NCBI GenBank assembly: GCA_017552705.1
Contig: JAFZOY010000114.1
Span: forward strand, 1 to 38,873
Source of the DNA: Bacteroidales bacterium
GTDB lineage: Bacteria; Bacteroidota; Bacteroidia; Bacteroidales; UBA1715
Length of the DNA: 38,873 nucleotides
Reading direction: 5' to 3'
Numbering within the stretch: position 1 is the stretch's first letter; each line of letters opens with the position of its first letter. A model generated the notes under the pieces. The model ran no database searches. It saw nothing but the letters and a program-made list of their open reading frames with translations, and had not been told where the DNA came from. Shown here one piece after another: positions 16,084 through 27,600 of the stretch. The translations under genes were made by a program, and so were the position numbers.

Positions 16084-16179
16084 CAATCTAAAAACAACCA
16101 ACTATTTGCAATATCCGAAATAGTGTCATTGTCGGGTTCTTGTTCCCCATAGTAGCATGTACAAGCCAAATGTTTGGGC

Positions 16180-16210
16180 AAAAAAAAAGCACTTACGTCT
16201 GTAAGTGCTT
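16180..16210 (-). terminator. Terminator of the tRNA operon
   Basis: Read on the minus strand, AAGCACTTAC and GTAAGTGCTT form a perfect 10-bp stem with a 4-base loop, followed by eight or nine T. It begins 12 bases after the 3' end of tRNA-Gly. Confidence 0.85.
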
Positions 16211-16221
16211 GATTTTCAATG

Positions 16222-16294
16222 AGCGGGAAACGAGACTCGAACCCGCGACCCTTAGCTTGGAAGGCTAATGCTCTACCAACTGAGCTACTCCCGC
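16222..16294 (-). tRNA. tRNA-Gly (TCC)
   Basis: Folds as a standard cloverleaf of 73 bases. The acceptor stem GCGGGAG pairs with TTCCCGC, the anticodon stem TTAGC/GCTAA encloses the loop CTTCCAA with anticodon TCC, and the T arm contains GTTCGAGTC. CCA is not encoded. It is the last gene of the three-tRNA operon. Confidence 0.95.
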
Positions 16295-16302
16295 TTATGT
16301 TG

Positions 16303-16384
16303 TGGGAGTGGGTGGACTCGAACCACCGAAGTCGAAAGACGGCAGATTTACAGTCTGCTCTCGTTGCCGCTGGAGAACACTCCC
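16303..16384 (-). tRNA. tRNA-Tyr (GTA)
   Basis: 82-base tRNA with a long variable arm, as expected for bacterial tRNA-Tyr. Acceptor stem GGGAGTG pairs with CACTCCC, and the anticodon stem GCAGA/TCTGC encloses CTGTAAA with anticodon GTA. CCA is not encoded. It lies seven bases after tRNA-Thr and eight before tRNA-Gly. Confidence 0.95.
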
Positions 16385-16391
16385 TAAAGAG

Positions 16392-16465
16392 AGCCTCTTG
16401 TCGGATTCGAACCAACGACCCCGAGATTACAAATCACGTGCTCTGGCCAGCTGAGCTAAAGAGGC
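16392..16465 (-). tRNA. tRNA-Thr (TGT)
   Basis: 74-base tRNA, first gene of the operon. Acceptor stem GCCTCTT pairs with AAGAGGC, and the anticodon loop TTTGTAA gives anticodon TGT. The anticodon stem CGTGA/TCTCG contains one T-T mismatch. CCA is not encoded. Confidence 0.93.
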
Positions 16466-16506
16466 AATCTTTTATGTAAAAGAACTTCGCTTCCGAAAAA
16501 GCAGTG

Positions 16507-16536
16507 CAAATATACGATTTTTTGGTTTCGTAGCAA
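16507..16536 (-). promoter_or_regulatory. Promoter of the tRNA operon
   Basis: On the minus strand TTG (16536-16534) is followed after 19 bases by TATATTTG (16514-16507), an excellent Bacteroidota promoter. Transcription would start about 35 bases upstream of tRNA-Thr. Confidence 0.7.
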
Positions 16537-16571
16537 GTATTCTCTAAAAAAATCTGAAAATCTTTTATTTT

Positions 16572-18566
16572 TTACTTAAAACGCTCAAACACAATAACCG
16601 TGTGGTTCGGAATATACATCTTCAAATAGTGCTCGGCATACAAACCTTCTTCAACAGGCAACGAAAAGTAGCTTAATTTCTCGTCAATTCTGCCAAAACC
16701 ACCATATTTCAACGAATCGTTCGTCAGCACAACTTTATATTCGCCTTCTGGCATTGCTATGCCATAATCTGCGAACGACTGGGTTGGATTATATGAGAAC
16801 ACGAAAAATAATCCATCACGTTCGAATGCCACAATTTGGTCATGGTTGTTGTCGTGGATGAAACGGGGACGGTTGTCGAAGAAATGCGGATGGCTGTTCA
16901 CCAACGCTATCATATCCTTGTCGAAACGGTCCAGGAATTTATATCGTAGATTTTCGTCTGTTTTCAAATGCCACTGGCGACGTGCGTAATGATACGACCA
17001 GCCGTTGCCTTCGCGTGGGAAATCAATCCATTCGGGATGTCCGAATTCATTGCCCATGAAATTCAGATACCCGTTTTGCGCCGTTGCAAGCGTCATCAAA
17101 CGGATTTCCTTATGCAAAGCCATACCACGGTCAATTATCAGGCTTGGAATTGCCACGTGCATACACGAATACATTTCCTTGTCCATCAGTCGGAAGGCAA
17201 TGGTTTTATCGCCTACCAACGCCTGATCGTGCGATTCAGCGTATGATATAACTTTTTCGTCGGCACGGGCTTGTGTAAGTTCGTAATACATATTCCCCAC
17301 CTGCCAATCTTCGTCGCGGTATTCTTTCAGCAATTTTATCCAATAATCAGGCACGCCCATCGACAAACGGTAATCGAAACCGAAACCACCTTCAGCAAAC
17401 GGGGCAGCCAAACCCGGCATACCGCTCATATCCTCGGCGATTGTGATTGCCGACGGTTTCACTTCGTGAATCAGCTTGTTCGCCAACGCCAAATATGTAA
17501 GTGCATCGCCGTCCTCATTGCCGTCGAAATAGCGTTCGTAGCAATCGAAGGCACGGCCAAGACCATGATCCCAATACATCATACTGGTAACGCCGTCGAA
17601 ACGGAATCCGTCGAAGTTGAACTCCGTCAACCAATATTTACAGTTGGAAAGCAAGAAGTGAATCACTTCGTTTTTGCCGTAGTCAAAACACTTGGAATCC
17701 CATGCTCCGTGCGTTCCCTTTTCTCCTTTATGGAAAAATTGGAAGTCGGTGCCGTCGTATTTTCCAAGTCCTTCTTCCGTATTTTTTACCGCATGCGAAT
17801 GAATCAAATCCATAATCACACGCATCCCCATTCCGTGGGCGGTGTCAATCAGTTCCTTCAATTCTTCGGGAGTGCCGAACCGCGACGACGGTGCAAAAAA
17901 GCTCGATACGTGATAGCCGAACGAACCATAATATGGATGTTCCTGAATTGCCATCAACTGCACCGTGTTGTAGCCCGATTCCTTTATCTGAGGCAGGATA
18001 TTCTTTGTAAATTCCGAAAACGTGCCAACCTTATATTCTTCGGTTGCCATTCCCACGTGCGCTTCGTAAATCAGTGGAGCCTGCTCAATTTTCGGCAGCG
18101 GATTTTTCCATGTATATGGTTCCACATCCCAAATCTGTGCGGAGAAAATCTTTGTCTGTTCGTCCTGCACAACGCGCGTAGCCCATGCAGGAATCCGCAA
18201 GCCTTGCCCGCCTTTCCAATAGACCGATAGTTTGTATAAATCGCCGTGTTTTATGCAGTTGAGCGGAACTTCAAGTTCCCAATAATTTTCCTTTTCGTCG
18301 AAAACGAACTCTACCCGTTCTTCCCAATTCGAAAACGTGCCAACCAAGCAAATGCTTGTGGCATTGGGTGCCCATTCCCTAAAAATCCACGATTTTTCTG
18401 TTTTATGACAACCAAAAAACAAATGGCCATTTGCAAAAGATTCCAACGTAGAAGAACTTGTAAGCAAGTCCTTCTGACGTTGTTCTATGTATTCCAAACG
18501 ACCTAAAATTGCTGACGCAAAGGGTTTTAACCAAGGGTCGTTCTCTACGTACGCAGGAGTTTTCAT
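16572..18566 (-). CDS. glgB: 1,4-alpha-glucan branching enzyme
   Basis: Glycogen branching enzyme that cuts alpha-1,4 chains and rejoins them as alpha-1,6 branches. An N-terminal helical segment (1-50) with DPWLKPFASAI resembles that of eukaryotic branching enzymes, so I place it nearer GH13_8 than the E. coli-type GH13_9 branch. A CBM48 module follows (about 58-150, with REWAPNATSICLVGTFSNW). The GH13 barrel has MDLIHSHAV (252-260), the nucleophile Asp324 in GFRFDGV, the acid/base Glu378 in IAEDMSG and Asp447 in ESHDQ. The length of 664 aa is typical. It has its own -7 box and lies 70 bases after the giant gene; the tRNA operon follows on the same strand. No other glycogen gene is in the window. 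Confidence 0.94.
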   Translation of the reverse strand: MKTPAYVENDPWLKPFASAILGRLEYIEQRQKDLLTSSSTLESFANGHLFFGCHKTEKSWIFREWAPNATSICLVGTFSNWEERVEFVFDEKENYWELEVPLNCIKHGDLYKLSVYWKGGQGLRIPAWATRVVQDEQTKIFSAQIWDVEPYTWKNPLPKIEQAPLIYEAHVGMATEEYKVGTFSEFTKNILPQIKESGYNTVQLMAIQEHPYYGSFGYHVSSFFAPSSRFGTPEELKELIDTAHGMGMRVIMDLIHSHAVKNTEEGLGKYDGTDFQFFHKGEKGTHGAWDSKCFDYGKNEVIHFLLSNCKYWLTEFNFDGFRFDGVTSMMYWDHGLGRAFDCYERYFDGNEDGDALTYLALANKLIHEVKPSAITIAEDMSGMPGLAAPFAEGGFGFDYRLSMGVPDYWIKLLKEYRDEDWQVGNMYYELTQARADEKVISYAESHDQALVGDKTIAFRLMDKEMYSCMHVAIPSLIIDRGMALHKEIRLMTLATAQNGYLNFMGNEFGHPEWIDFPREGNGWSYHYARRQWHLKTDENLRYKFLDRFDKDMIALVNSHPHFFDNRPRFIHDNNHDQIVAFERDGLFFVFSYNPTQSFADYGIAMPEGEYKVVLTNDSLKYGGFGRIDEKLSYFSLPVEEGLYAEHYLKMYIPNHTVIVFERFK

Positions 18567-18588
18567 CGCAAGAATAACTTTATCACCT

Positions 18589-18596
18589 CAAAGGTA
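18589..18596 (-). promoter_or_regulatory. -7 box before glgB
   Basis: TACCTTTG on the minus strand, 22 bases upstream of the glgB ATG. No proper -33 TTG is found at 19-21 bases. It suggests that glgB need not depend on read-through from the giant gene. Confidence 0.4.
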
Positions 18597-18636
18597 CAAG
18601 TTTATTGCATACTTGGAATCCTTTTGCACTAAAAAT

Positions 18637-21600
18637 TTATCGTACAAGCAAGACATTTCCAAATTTCACCTTCTTGCCATTTCCTGAATCATATCCATCC
18701 CACACTTGACCATCAAGGAATTTCGCCTCGATTTTCCATATGTAGGTGTCTGATTTCATTATCTTGCCATTATACGTTCCGTCCCATGAGCCAACGAACA
18801 TTCCATCCCGAACTTCGTCGGAATACCAGAGCAGGTTGCCCCATTTATCGTAAACCGATACCTGGCATTCCTCAATATTGAAACCTTTCGGTTGGAAATT
18901 GCGCACGCTGTGTGCAGGGTTTGTCGGCGAGAATGCCGATGGTACGTACAAACTCGAAGCGATGTTCACAAACACACATTCCGAAACAGAATTGCTACAA
19001 CCAAATGCATTCACAACCGTCAACGATGGGCAATTGTAACCATAGAGATATGAACCTTCGCGAATTGGGAAATTACGTTGTTCATACGGAACTTCCTTAT
19101 CAACCGCAGTCATATCGCCGTCGAAATGGCCATAGTTCCAATACATTGTGTATGGGATGACTTCTTTCACTTCAACACCGTCAATCACAGAAACAAGTGA
19201 ATCTTGAACCGTACTATCCTGTAGTTCAATCACATTACCAGAACCTGGCATTGACCATGTGAAATGTGGTTCTGGATATGGAGCAACTTTAATCACCAAC
19301 GTATCCCAACCTTCGCAGCCAGCCCACGTTTGTTCATATACAATCAATGTATCGATACCCGGAGCTACCCAGTCAATATACCGTACCGATGATGATGTGG
19401 CATCCTTCGAATAGTTCAAATGGTCGCCAGTCAATCGCCAGTTGTATGTACTTGAGCTGTTGAACTTGGTGTAGTACGAATCTGTTGTATTCACACAAAC
19501 AGAATCTTTACCGAACAATGCCGTTTCCGCTCCCGGAGCAAGTGTTAACGAAACTTCCACAGTGTCGCTGTAACAGCCTGTCTCCTCATTGATATCGTAC
19601 ACTTGGAAACGATATGAACCAGTATCAAGAGATGCTTGCTGCGATGAGAACACATACTTAGAGCCTTGATATACAGGAGGATTGACACCGTCCAAACTAA
19701 TCCACGTTACATTTGGCGTACCAAACGCAAACATTGGCTCTATTTCTTCGCCTTGGCAAATCACTTTCGACAACACTATTGGTTGGCGGACTTTTGCGAA
19801 CGTGGTATATTTCACCGTATCCATCACACTTTCGCAATACATATTTTTGTATGTATTCTTCACATTGTATTGCGCACGGATTGTGTATGAAAGACTTGAT
19901 GTTACCGACGACGAAAGATTTACATATTCCGACAACAACAACGAATCAGTGTCTTTCACTTTAATATTTCCAGGGAAAATAAACCATTCCACATAATCGT
20001 TTTCAGTTGCCTTCGGCGACACATTTACCGAAATGTAGGCATCATTATCGTAGTTACAACGGCGGATTTCAGAAATTTCCTCGCCATTCTGCTGAATCAC
20101 AACCGAAGGTTGCGGAATCACTTCGATGACAGCTTCCGCCGTCTCACTCGTACAGCCATTGTTTTCACGCACTACATAGTAGGTTGTTGTTTTATCAACT
20201 TCGTTAACCGACAACGTATATCCTTGCGAAACTATGTCAGTTAACGCTTCGTCGGAATACCACTTGTCTTTTGCGCCATCAGTATAGGCACTTCCCATCA
20301 TACCTTCGCAAATCACATCGCCAGTAACAACTGGTGTCTGTGGTTGTTTTACTACAGAGAAATGAGCCATCACATAATTACCGACGCAGCCATTCTCAAT
20401 CTGACGAACGTAATATTTAATCGAACCGCTATTGGTAATATTGTGGACAAACACATTACCCTTTTCCAACAACGATGTGGTATCAATCGACGAATACCAA
20501 GCAACCGTTATGCCATCCTGCTCAGCTACTGAAAGTTCGTGGGTAGCATCGTAGTCGCAGGCTACCGCCTCGGTTTTCACCACAGGAATTGTAGGCAATG
20601 GCAGCACCGTATATGTAGCCGAAGCCGCATCACTCACACAACCTTTAACCGTTTGTGTAGCATAATAGGTATATTCACCGGCGAACTGGTTCTGCGGAAC
20701 AAATTTCTGGCTCTTTGAAACGACCGTAGTTTTTTCCTCGGTAGCATACCAAGAAATAGTTCCATTTTCCGACGGAGTTGCCTTCAACGTATCACTTGGT
20801 GCATTTTCGCATACCGAAGCCGACTCAACTACAGGAGCGTCTGGAATGGCAAGTATCTCGAAATCTTTGGAAACAGCCTCCGAAACGCAACCATCAACCG
20901 TTTGCGTTGCCCACACGGTATGAACGCCCACTTCGTCGAACGAAGGAACGAACGGATTTCCCTGCGAAACATAGTCGCCTGCTGGATACGCAGGTTCTTC
21001 CTCATACCATTTTGGAACACCTTGCGAAACCGCCGTGAACGAAGGATTGTCGTTTCCGTAACATATAGCAGTTTTTGCCGACTGGATTGTTGGAGGTTCA
21101 GTTTTCTTAACCTGCAAGGTAACTTTTGCACGCTTACTTTCGCAAACGCCACCATTACCGCCATTCTTAAGAACCCATGCACCCATTCGTGAATTATATG
21201 TATAAGACTCACCAGGTAGATTTATATGATTATTATATTCCGAAATCCAATACGTATAAGTTCCAGCTGTTGTTTCATCAATCGTAGGAATATATTTTCC
21301 ATCATCAACAGTTGCGATTGGTTCACCTCCTGTTTCACTTGTATAGATACGAAAAGCTTTCTCATCGCCTACGTTTTCGTTACGCAAGCCATACGTCCAT
21401 GCACCAAACGAAGCCGACAATTCTGGTATTTCTTCATAATTACAAATTGCATCGGGTTGCACGACTATCGGTTTTGGAACAGGACAATCTACAACGGTGA
21501 AGGTAGCCTCAACTTTTTTACTTTCACATGTATTCCATGTTCTTGTTACGAAATATGATTTTTGAGTAGCAACATCACATTTATCACCTGAGACAAAAGT

Positions 21601-24600
21601 AATTTGTGAAGATTCTTTTTGTTTTATATTTCCATTTGCATCATACCATGTCCACCACAACAAACCTAAATCTTCAAAATAATAGTCTTCACTACCCCTT
21701 CTTCCCGCCGTTAAAAATACAGTGTCGTTACTTCCTGCTATAGTAGCAAAATTACTAACATATTCAGGTGCCGGCGTAAACTGAATTCTAAGATTTTCGA
21801 ACACAGAATCCACGCAGCCTGCACCATCGGTATAAGTGTAGGTGATTCTGTAATCGCCCGATACTTCGCCAAAGAATGCTGGATTGATAACACCTCGTTG
21901 CGAAATACCATTGTCCTGCTTGTAGTCGAGTGTCCATACACCGCTACCTACCCCGTTTTCGTGGGTATCAACCGATTTAACCGACCAAACCACATCGCCC
22001 TTGTCTTGGCACACAAGTGTTTTGTTCGTTTCCGACAATGTGATTACTGGCAATGGTCTTACCACCACATTCACTTCGGCAACGGCACTTTCGCACTCCA
22101 ATGTTGTGTTCGGATCGATTGCCGTATAGCTCACATAGAATTTTGTAGAACCAGCTTCGGCAGTCGAAACACCCGAAGCGAAACTGTTGGTTGAGCCATC
22201 CAATTGATTCATTTCGCTGTCGTACCAAATCCACGAAGTGGCATCTACCGTTGTCGAGGCAGGCAAGGTTGCTGTAATTTCATCAACAGAACTACTATTT
22301 TGGCACGCATTCACTGTTTCGGCAACAGGAGCCTTGAACGGACAACTTGAAACGGTTACCAATATTGGTGTTTTCTCACTCTCGCAACCATTTACCGTCT
22401 GCGACAGATAGTATTGCGAAGAATGAACTTTCATAGGATCGTCAGGTGTTTTCCAATCAACTGAATGGTCGGAATCAACCACACCCAACACGTACCAGTT
22501 TGGTGTACCAATATGCTCGACAGCTGATTCTATTCCATTGGCATTCAGCACAATATCATCTTCCGAACGAAATAGGTTCTTATCATCCGCTGTTGGCATT
22601 TCAGGATATTCCACATTGAGCAACAATTCATCTGAATTTGTACAATTTGTTGTTTGGTCGGTATATGTGTAAACAACTGTGTATGAGCCATCAACAGTAC
22701 CTTTTTGTTTTGTGTTGAACACACCGTATGCAGAAATATCGGCAGCGGCATCTTTCACAGACCAAACACCGTTTGCAGCGGCGGAACCATTTACCGTGGC
22801 AGTTATCTGCACATCGCCATCGGCGTAGCACAACGATTTTGCAGGATCGTTGATTGCGACAACCGGCAACGCATTCACCGTAACTTTGATTTCCGTCAAC
22901 GGACTTGGACACGTTTCCTGTGTGGTTGGTTCTGTAGCCGTGTAACCCACATAGAATACAGTTGTTGTGGTAACGCCTGAAACAGCTGTGCTTACATTCG
23001 AAGCGAACTCATTAGAATTTCCAGATGTCAATTCATTTTTCTCAGCATCATACCAAATCCACGATTGAGCAGGAACGGTGGTTGTTGTTGGCAACTGAGC
23101 CTCAAACTTCGCTACCGTTTGGTCATTTTCGCAAGCAGGTACATCAGCAACCACTGGTTTCGCAAACGGACACGCAAGAATCTGCACCAAAGCCTCGCCT
23201 TTCTCACTCTCGCAACCATTTACCGTCTGCGTTAAATAATACGTAACCACATGTTCAACCGCAGGATCGTCGCCTGTTGCCCACGTTGCACCAGTTGCTT
23301 CTTCGGTTTGCGAAGCCATAGTTTTATACCATTTCACATCGGCTACATCGCCTTCCAATGCAGCATCGGAAAGTACCGACACCGAAACTGGCAATGGTTT
23401 CGACACAAGTCCCAAATAACCATTTGAATTCGGAATGTTCGGATATTCAACCATGAATTCAAGTTCTGCAGAATTTGAGCAATTGAAACCATCTGTATAT
23501 GAATAGATTGCAGTATATGTACCATCAACTTTTCCTGCCGAAGTCACATCTATCACACCTGTTCTGGAATCAATAGAAACTTCATCCTTACCAGCCTCAT
23601 CCTTGATTGACCACGTTCCCGCCGTTGACGGAACTCCGTTGATAGTTCCTTTCGCACCGTACGTTCCTGTTGCATAGCAAACATAGCCAATTGGATTTAT
23701 GGTGATTTCTGGCAACGGATTCACTGTGATTGTGATTGGTGTTGGAAACGACCAACAATCTTTTTCCGATGAATATTCCGATACATAATATGTAAACGTT
23801 GTAGCCGCATCGGTGGCAACCGTCGCCGACCATGTTGTTGTTGCGTCGCCGTTGGTCATCGGAGTTTGGTTTTCAATATCAGAATCGCTTGCGAACCACG
23901 AAATTTTCTTGTCGGTTGCATCGCCTGCATACGAAGCAGTCAACTCAACAGTAATTTCGTTGTTGGTTCCATCGCCAACACACACATTTTGATTCTCGAC
24001 AATCGGAGATTTTGCGTTACAATCCGACAAAATCAAAGTAGCCTTTGTACTATCGCTATAGCAAGCCTTGCCTTCTATCATTCGATATTCTTTCGCAAAA
24101 TAAACATAAATGCCTTCCGAAGAAACTGGGCTGGTGTATGTTGTACTATTGGTAGCAACAGCTGTTCCCGATTCCAACTGCCAAATAACCTCATCGGTGG
24201 CAACATTCGGAACAGCCTCCATAGTTTTTTCGTTATCATCAAGCGGCACATTTTCCTCGATAGTTACCGTTCGTGGATTCGGAGCGGCAATAGTTGGAGC
24301 CAATACCTTAATCACATCAATAGTATGGCTTGCAGAATTTTGGCAACCATATTCATCTGTGAATGTGTATGTTATAGTATTTTCACCTACCGACGATGTA
24401 GAAGGATTGAATACCGACGATTCGCTGCTGCCAGTTCCTACAAAACTGAATTTTGAAGCCGATGATGTTGCAGGGCTTACCGTCAGAGGAACATTTGTAG
24501 CATTGTAGCAAGCAGTTGCCGGCGCATCAACAAACGAAACTTCAGGCAATGCGTGAATGGTTACTTGTGTAGTTTCCGTATTTTGACAATTATTTTCGTC

Positions 24601-27600
24601 GGTGTAAAGAGCCGTGATAGTGTATGTATCAGGCACGTTGTTCGATGCCGAGAACGTACCATCGTTGGCAATCACACCACTTTTATCAACACTGTAAACC
24701 ACAGGACCTGTCGATGGAGACAGAATCATTGTTACATCCGAACTATTTTCACCGCTCACACAGATTGCAGACTTACTTGGTGCCAATGTTATAGTAGGCA
24801 ACGCGTTAACCGTCATTGGCAACTTGGATACATTCGATGCACATTCTGCGGCACTGGTGAATTGATATGTTACTTCGTAATCGCCGGCTGCATGTTCACT
24901 TGGAATAAATTCAGCCGAAGTTTTAGTTTTCGATGCGTCTTCCACATTCGTCCACACAAACGTACCTTCCACATCAGGTGTTATCGTTGCGGTTATCACT
25001 TGGGCAGAAGTTTCTGAAATACAGTTGATTGCTTTACCTGTCTGCAACGAAACAACCGGGACTGGGTTCACAACTATCGAAGCCGAAGCGTGGCCTTTAC
25101 AGCCTGCGGCATCGGTTACCTCAACTTCCAAAGAATACGTGTCAACAGTAGCTGTGGCAAGGAATGTTGGTGCCGCCATTGTTGTAGAACTCAAATTTGC
25201 AGCAGCCGTACCCGACCATACTTGCGATGTAAACGATTGTGCCAACGACACATCTACGGCAGTTCCCTCACAAGTGTTTCCACCATTCGACAATACAATT
25301 GTTGCCTCCAATTCATTCAACGTGGTCACTGCGAGTTTTTGTTTCTGGCTTTCGCAACCGTCAACCACTTGACTTACATAGTAATATACAGTACCTTCCG
25401 TATCTGTTTTTGGAGTTGGAGCCGAAGGCAAAGCCTGTTCTGCCCCATCGTACCACCGAGGTTCAGCGATACCAATGGCGGTCAATGCTTTTTCATCGCC
25501 ATTCAAACATTGAGAAACATCTGGTAATGACGGAGTTGCAGGAGTTTCTACCACAGTAATCTGTAATTCCGCAGCCTTCGACGAACAAGAATTTGCATCG
25601 GTATAGATATAGGAAACAGTCACGTTTCCAGCCTGATTCTCGCCACCAACCACTGTTGCCTGAGTTGTGGAAACTTCAGTGGCTTTAGTCCACGTAGCAG
25701 TTCCCGAACCATCACCGCTCACCGTTGCGGTAATCGCCAATTCAGCATCCTGACATACATAATCCTGTGTTGCCGACAACGTAGCCGTTGGTAATGCGTT
25801 AACTTTCACAGAGATTGTTTTTTCCGAAACGCATGAATGGTTATCGGTTACCTGAACCGTAAGGTCAAACGATTGTGACGTAGTTACAACAGCATTGAAC
25901 GTTGGTTTTTCCAACGTCATACTGTTCAAATGTTGTGCACCGTCACCCGACCATTTTGCCGTAAACGATTCTGCGTTTACTACTGGTTCTATCTCCAAAT
26001 CCAATTCAGAACAAACCTCAATTTCATTGTCCAATGTGATTTCAGGCAATGGCAATACTTTGATTGTTACCGATTCGGTAGTCGTACAATATGGAGCCTC
26101 GGAACCAGTTGCAGTAACCGAAACAACGTAGTCGCCATCTGTATCAAAGCCAGTCAACAAGCCTGCGGCTGAAATTGAACCTTTGTCGGTTGTGTACGAT
26201 ACAGATTGTTCGCTTGTGGTAACGTAGTTGCTTACATCAACACCAGCCGAGCCAACGCAAACCGAAGGAATCGCATCAATATTCAACGACGGCGACGGCA
26301 AATCAGATACAACGACTGACGAACCAGTTTCCGTCATCGCACAATTATGAGCGTCAACCAACGACGACAATTTATACGTGCCACCAACAGGATTTTCAAC
26401 CGTATAAACAGTTTCATCAGTTGTTACTTCGCCCAACACATCGTCAACGAATGTAAATGGAGCTTCGCCTGCAGTGAATGTAATCACCACAGGTGTTTTC
26501 GACAAGGATTCAGGACAGTAGCGTCCGCCACCAGTAATGGTATATGTTGGATTATCGTATTGTGCAATAGTCACATCCTCAGTCACATGACTACAGCCAT
26601 CCAACGTAATTTTACAGAAATAGGTATCAGCCTCTGCCCCAACAATAGTTTCGTCGGTAGAGCCATTCGACCACATGTAGGTCGCACCCGTGAAATCAAC
26701 AGCAGCATTTGCGTCTGGTTCAAGCGACAAACTTACTGTGGAAGTTGTGCCACAATATGACAGGCTCGATGCCGAAATTTCAGCAACAGGATTTGGTTTC
26801 ACCACAACATGTATTGATGCCCTATCGCTTTCGCAGGAACCCGATGATTGCGATACATAATAATATGTATCACCAATTGTTGACGTGTTTGGTGTCGGAG
26901 CAGTTGTGGAAGCAGTTCCGCCCGTTGCGGTGGTGTACCATTGCAACGTTCCATCGGCAACAGCAGTCAAGGCATCGGCATCTTCGCCATAACAATATTC
27001 TATTGTTGATTCCACAGTTGGAACTGCCAACGAACCAACAGAAACAGTTATCTCAGCAGGCTCACTTTCACAATCGTTCAATGTCTGGGTTACATAATAT
27101 TTGTATTCCGCCTCAGCATGAACATCAGGAACAGGAGCATCCGTTAATTGAACATTCGCCTCATCGTACCATTTCAGATTTTCGCCTTCGGCTGACAATG
27201 CGGCAACATTCATTTCGTTGCGACACAACGAAACCGAAGCAGTAACTGTTGGACGTTCTGTTTCATACACAATCACAGTAACTTCGGTTGGATCGCTCTC
27301 GCAACCGCTTGTTTGGGTTACATAATACGTAAACGTACCAGCAGCATCGGTTGACGGCTTAAATTCCGTCGGCAACAATTCCATATCGGAATCATACCAT
27401 TTCAGTTTCTTACCATTTGCTGTCAATGCCGAAGCAGTTTGTCCCTTACAATATGTTACCGGCGAAGGAGCCGTTGGTGGGTCAGGACAAATAGTTGCGC
27501 CACATTTCACTGAATTCACAGCCTTCAAAGGTTCTTGTCCATACACCGTAGCAACCGCATAGTTGTTGATGTAGCTATTACATTCCTCAACAGTTGCGTC

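Noticed and set aside
15266..16400. Possible tRNA-Thr attachment-site duplicate (CTTGTCGGA at 15268 and within tRNA-Thr near 16398)
   Set aside because: Only nine bases match; this is too short to claim an integration event.
16083..16479. Open frames of 110 codons (minus) and 86 codons (plus) at 16.1-16.5 kb
   Set aside because: They lie across the three tRNA genes and the tRNA terminator; their apparent protein sequence is the translation of tRNA.
17271..18230. 319-codon plus-strand frame opposite glgB
   Set aside because: Antisense to a well-conserved enzyme, no promoter or start context, and no recognisable protein pattern.
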